Assembly: GCA_002307245.1 (NCBI GenBank)
Contig: DBTW01000113.1
Span: 13,025 to 20,056, forward strand
DNA length: 7,032 nucleotides
Direction: 5' to 3'
Source: Spirochaetaceae bacterium UBA1306
GTDB lineage: Bacteria; Spirochaetota; Spirochaetia; Treponematales; Rectinemataceae
The position numbers were made by a program, and so were the translations under genes. This document shows, piece by piece, positions 6,639 to 7,032 of the stretch (positions within the stretch are counted from its first letter, which is position 1; each line of letters opens with the position of its first letter). A model generated the notes under the pieces. That model was not told the DNA's origin, did not search any database, and saw only the letters and a program-made list of their open reading frames with translations.

Positions 6639-7032
6639 CGGCCGAGGCCCAGCTCTCGGCCGAGGCCGACTTCCGCGTCGAGTTCTACGACATCGACTCG
6701 ATGCGTATCGCTTGGCACGGCTCCTACCCGAAGTTCCTCGAGCTCGGGCGATGCGCCCTCCTGGACAAGATAGGCTACGGCTACGCCGAGATGGAGGCCT
6801 CAGGTTACGCCTGGCCCGTCGTGGACATGCGCATCAAGTACCTCAAGCCCCTCGTCTTCAGGCAGGCGGCGCGAGTCCGCGCGACGCTCATCGACTACGA
6901 AAATCGCATGCACATCGGATACCTGATCTACGATCCGGCGACCGGGGTAGCCCTGACCAAGGGCGACAGCGTGCAGATGGCCGTGGATATGCGGGTCGGC
7001 GAGAGCCTCTTCGTCTCGCCCGATTGCTTCCA
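6635..7032 (+). CDS. 4-hydroxybenzoyl-CoA thioesterase-like hotdog protein (3' end outside window)
   Basis: The frame opens with GTG at 6635, overlapping the ammonia-lyase stop by 4 nt (GTGA), with TGGAG at 6624-6628 as ribosome site, and runs off the window after 132 full codons. The sequence is a single 4HBT-type hotdog domain: VEFYDIDSMRIAWHGSYPKF (15-34) with Asp21 at the position of the catalytic Asp of Pseudomonas 4-hydroxybenzoyl-CoA thioesterase, then a long helix (FLELGRCALLDKIGYGYAEM) and strands including MRIKYLKPLVF. Since family members are about 140 residues, only a few residues should be missing. It would hydrolyse an acyl or aryl thioester; in aryl polyene clusters such a gene commonly follows the glycosyltransferase/acyltransferase, perhaps for editing. 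The GTG is the only start giving the full domain; the next ATG (codon 23) would remove the active site. Confidence 0.88.
   Translation, partial: MTAEAQLSAEADFRVEFYDIDSMRIAWHGSYPKFLELGRCALLDKIGYGYAEMEASGYAWPVVDMRIKYLKPLVFRQAARVRATLIDYENRMHIGYLIYDPATGVALTKGDSVQMAVDMRVGESLFVSPDCF

Noticed and set aside
1..7032. Many CTCGAG hexamers across the window
   Set aside because: They come from the frequent Leu-Glu codon pair CTC-GAG and related codon bias, with no regular spacing; not a repeat family or CRISPR.

Overview
This window is a dense, entirely plus-strand operon fragment from a GC-rich bacterium. It carries the tailoring and starter-unit part of an aryl polyene / flexirubin-type pigment gene cluster. 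Gene content implies a Gram-negative with an outer membrane, because the pathway makes an outer-membrane aryl polyene lipid. The phylum is uncertain. Third positions are mostly G/C, yet Ile ATA and Arg AGG are used freely, which I loosely associate with some GC-rich spirochaetes and anaerobic lineages. That is a weak hint only.

Layout: (1) 1-381, the C-terminal end of a B12-type radical SAM protein, cut by the window start. (2) 384-1850, a SAM-dependent methyltransferase carrying an extra ~120-residue N-terminal domain. (3) A 44-nt gap holding a hairpin and a 14-codon mini-ORF. (4) 1895-2680, a PlsC-type lysophospholipid acyltransferase. (5) A 108-nt gap, the longest without a gene, preceded by a good sigma70-like promoter inside the end of gene 4 and containing a 14-bp palindrome. 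(6) 2789-3376, a six-helix COG4648-type membrane protein. (7) 3373-5109, a family 2 glycosyltransferase fused to an LpxL/HtrB-type acyltransferase. (8) 5109-6638, an MIO-type aromatic amino acid ammonia-lyase. (9) 6635 to the window end, a 4HBT hotdog thioesterase, cut by the window end. Genes 6-9 are joined by 4-nt, 1-nt and 4-nt overlaps, so they are almost certainly translated together.

How they fit: the ammonia-lyase can supply an aryl-acrylic starter (4-coumarate or cinnamate); the thioesterase may trim or release acyl thioesters; the methyltransferase (and perhaps the radical SAM enzyme) would modify the aryl head or chain. The two acyltransferases, the glycosyltransferase and the membrane protein would put the polyene onto a lipid or sugar-lipid carrier at the inner membrane. 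The polyene-building core (ketosynthases, ketoreductase, dehydratases, acyl carrier proteins, aryl-ACP ligase) and the exporter are not in this window.

Most notable points: gene order matches the usual aryl polyene order as I remember it, but the acyl carrier proteins, ligase and dehydratase normally interleaved are missing. The methyltransferase has an unusual N-terminal fusion with a second internal start. The ammonia-lyase has active-site residues unlike true histidine ammonia-lyases. An internal promoter may uncouple the second half of the operon.
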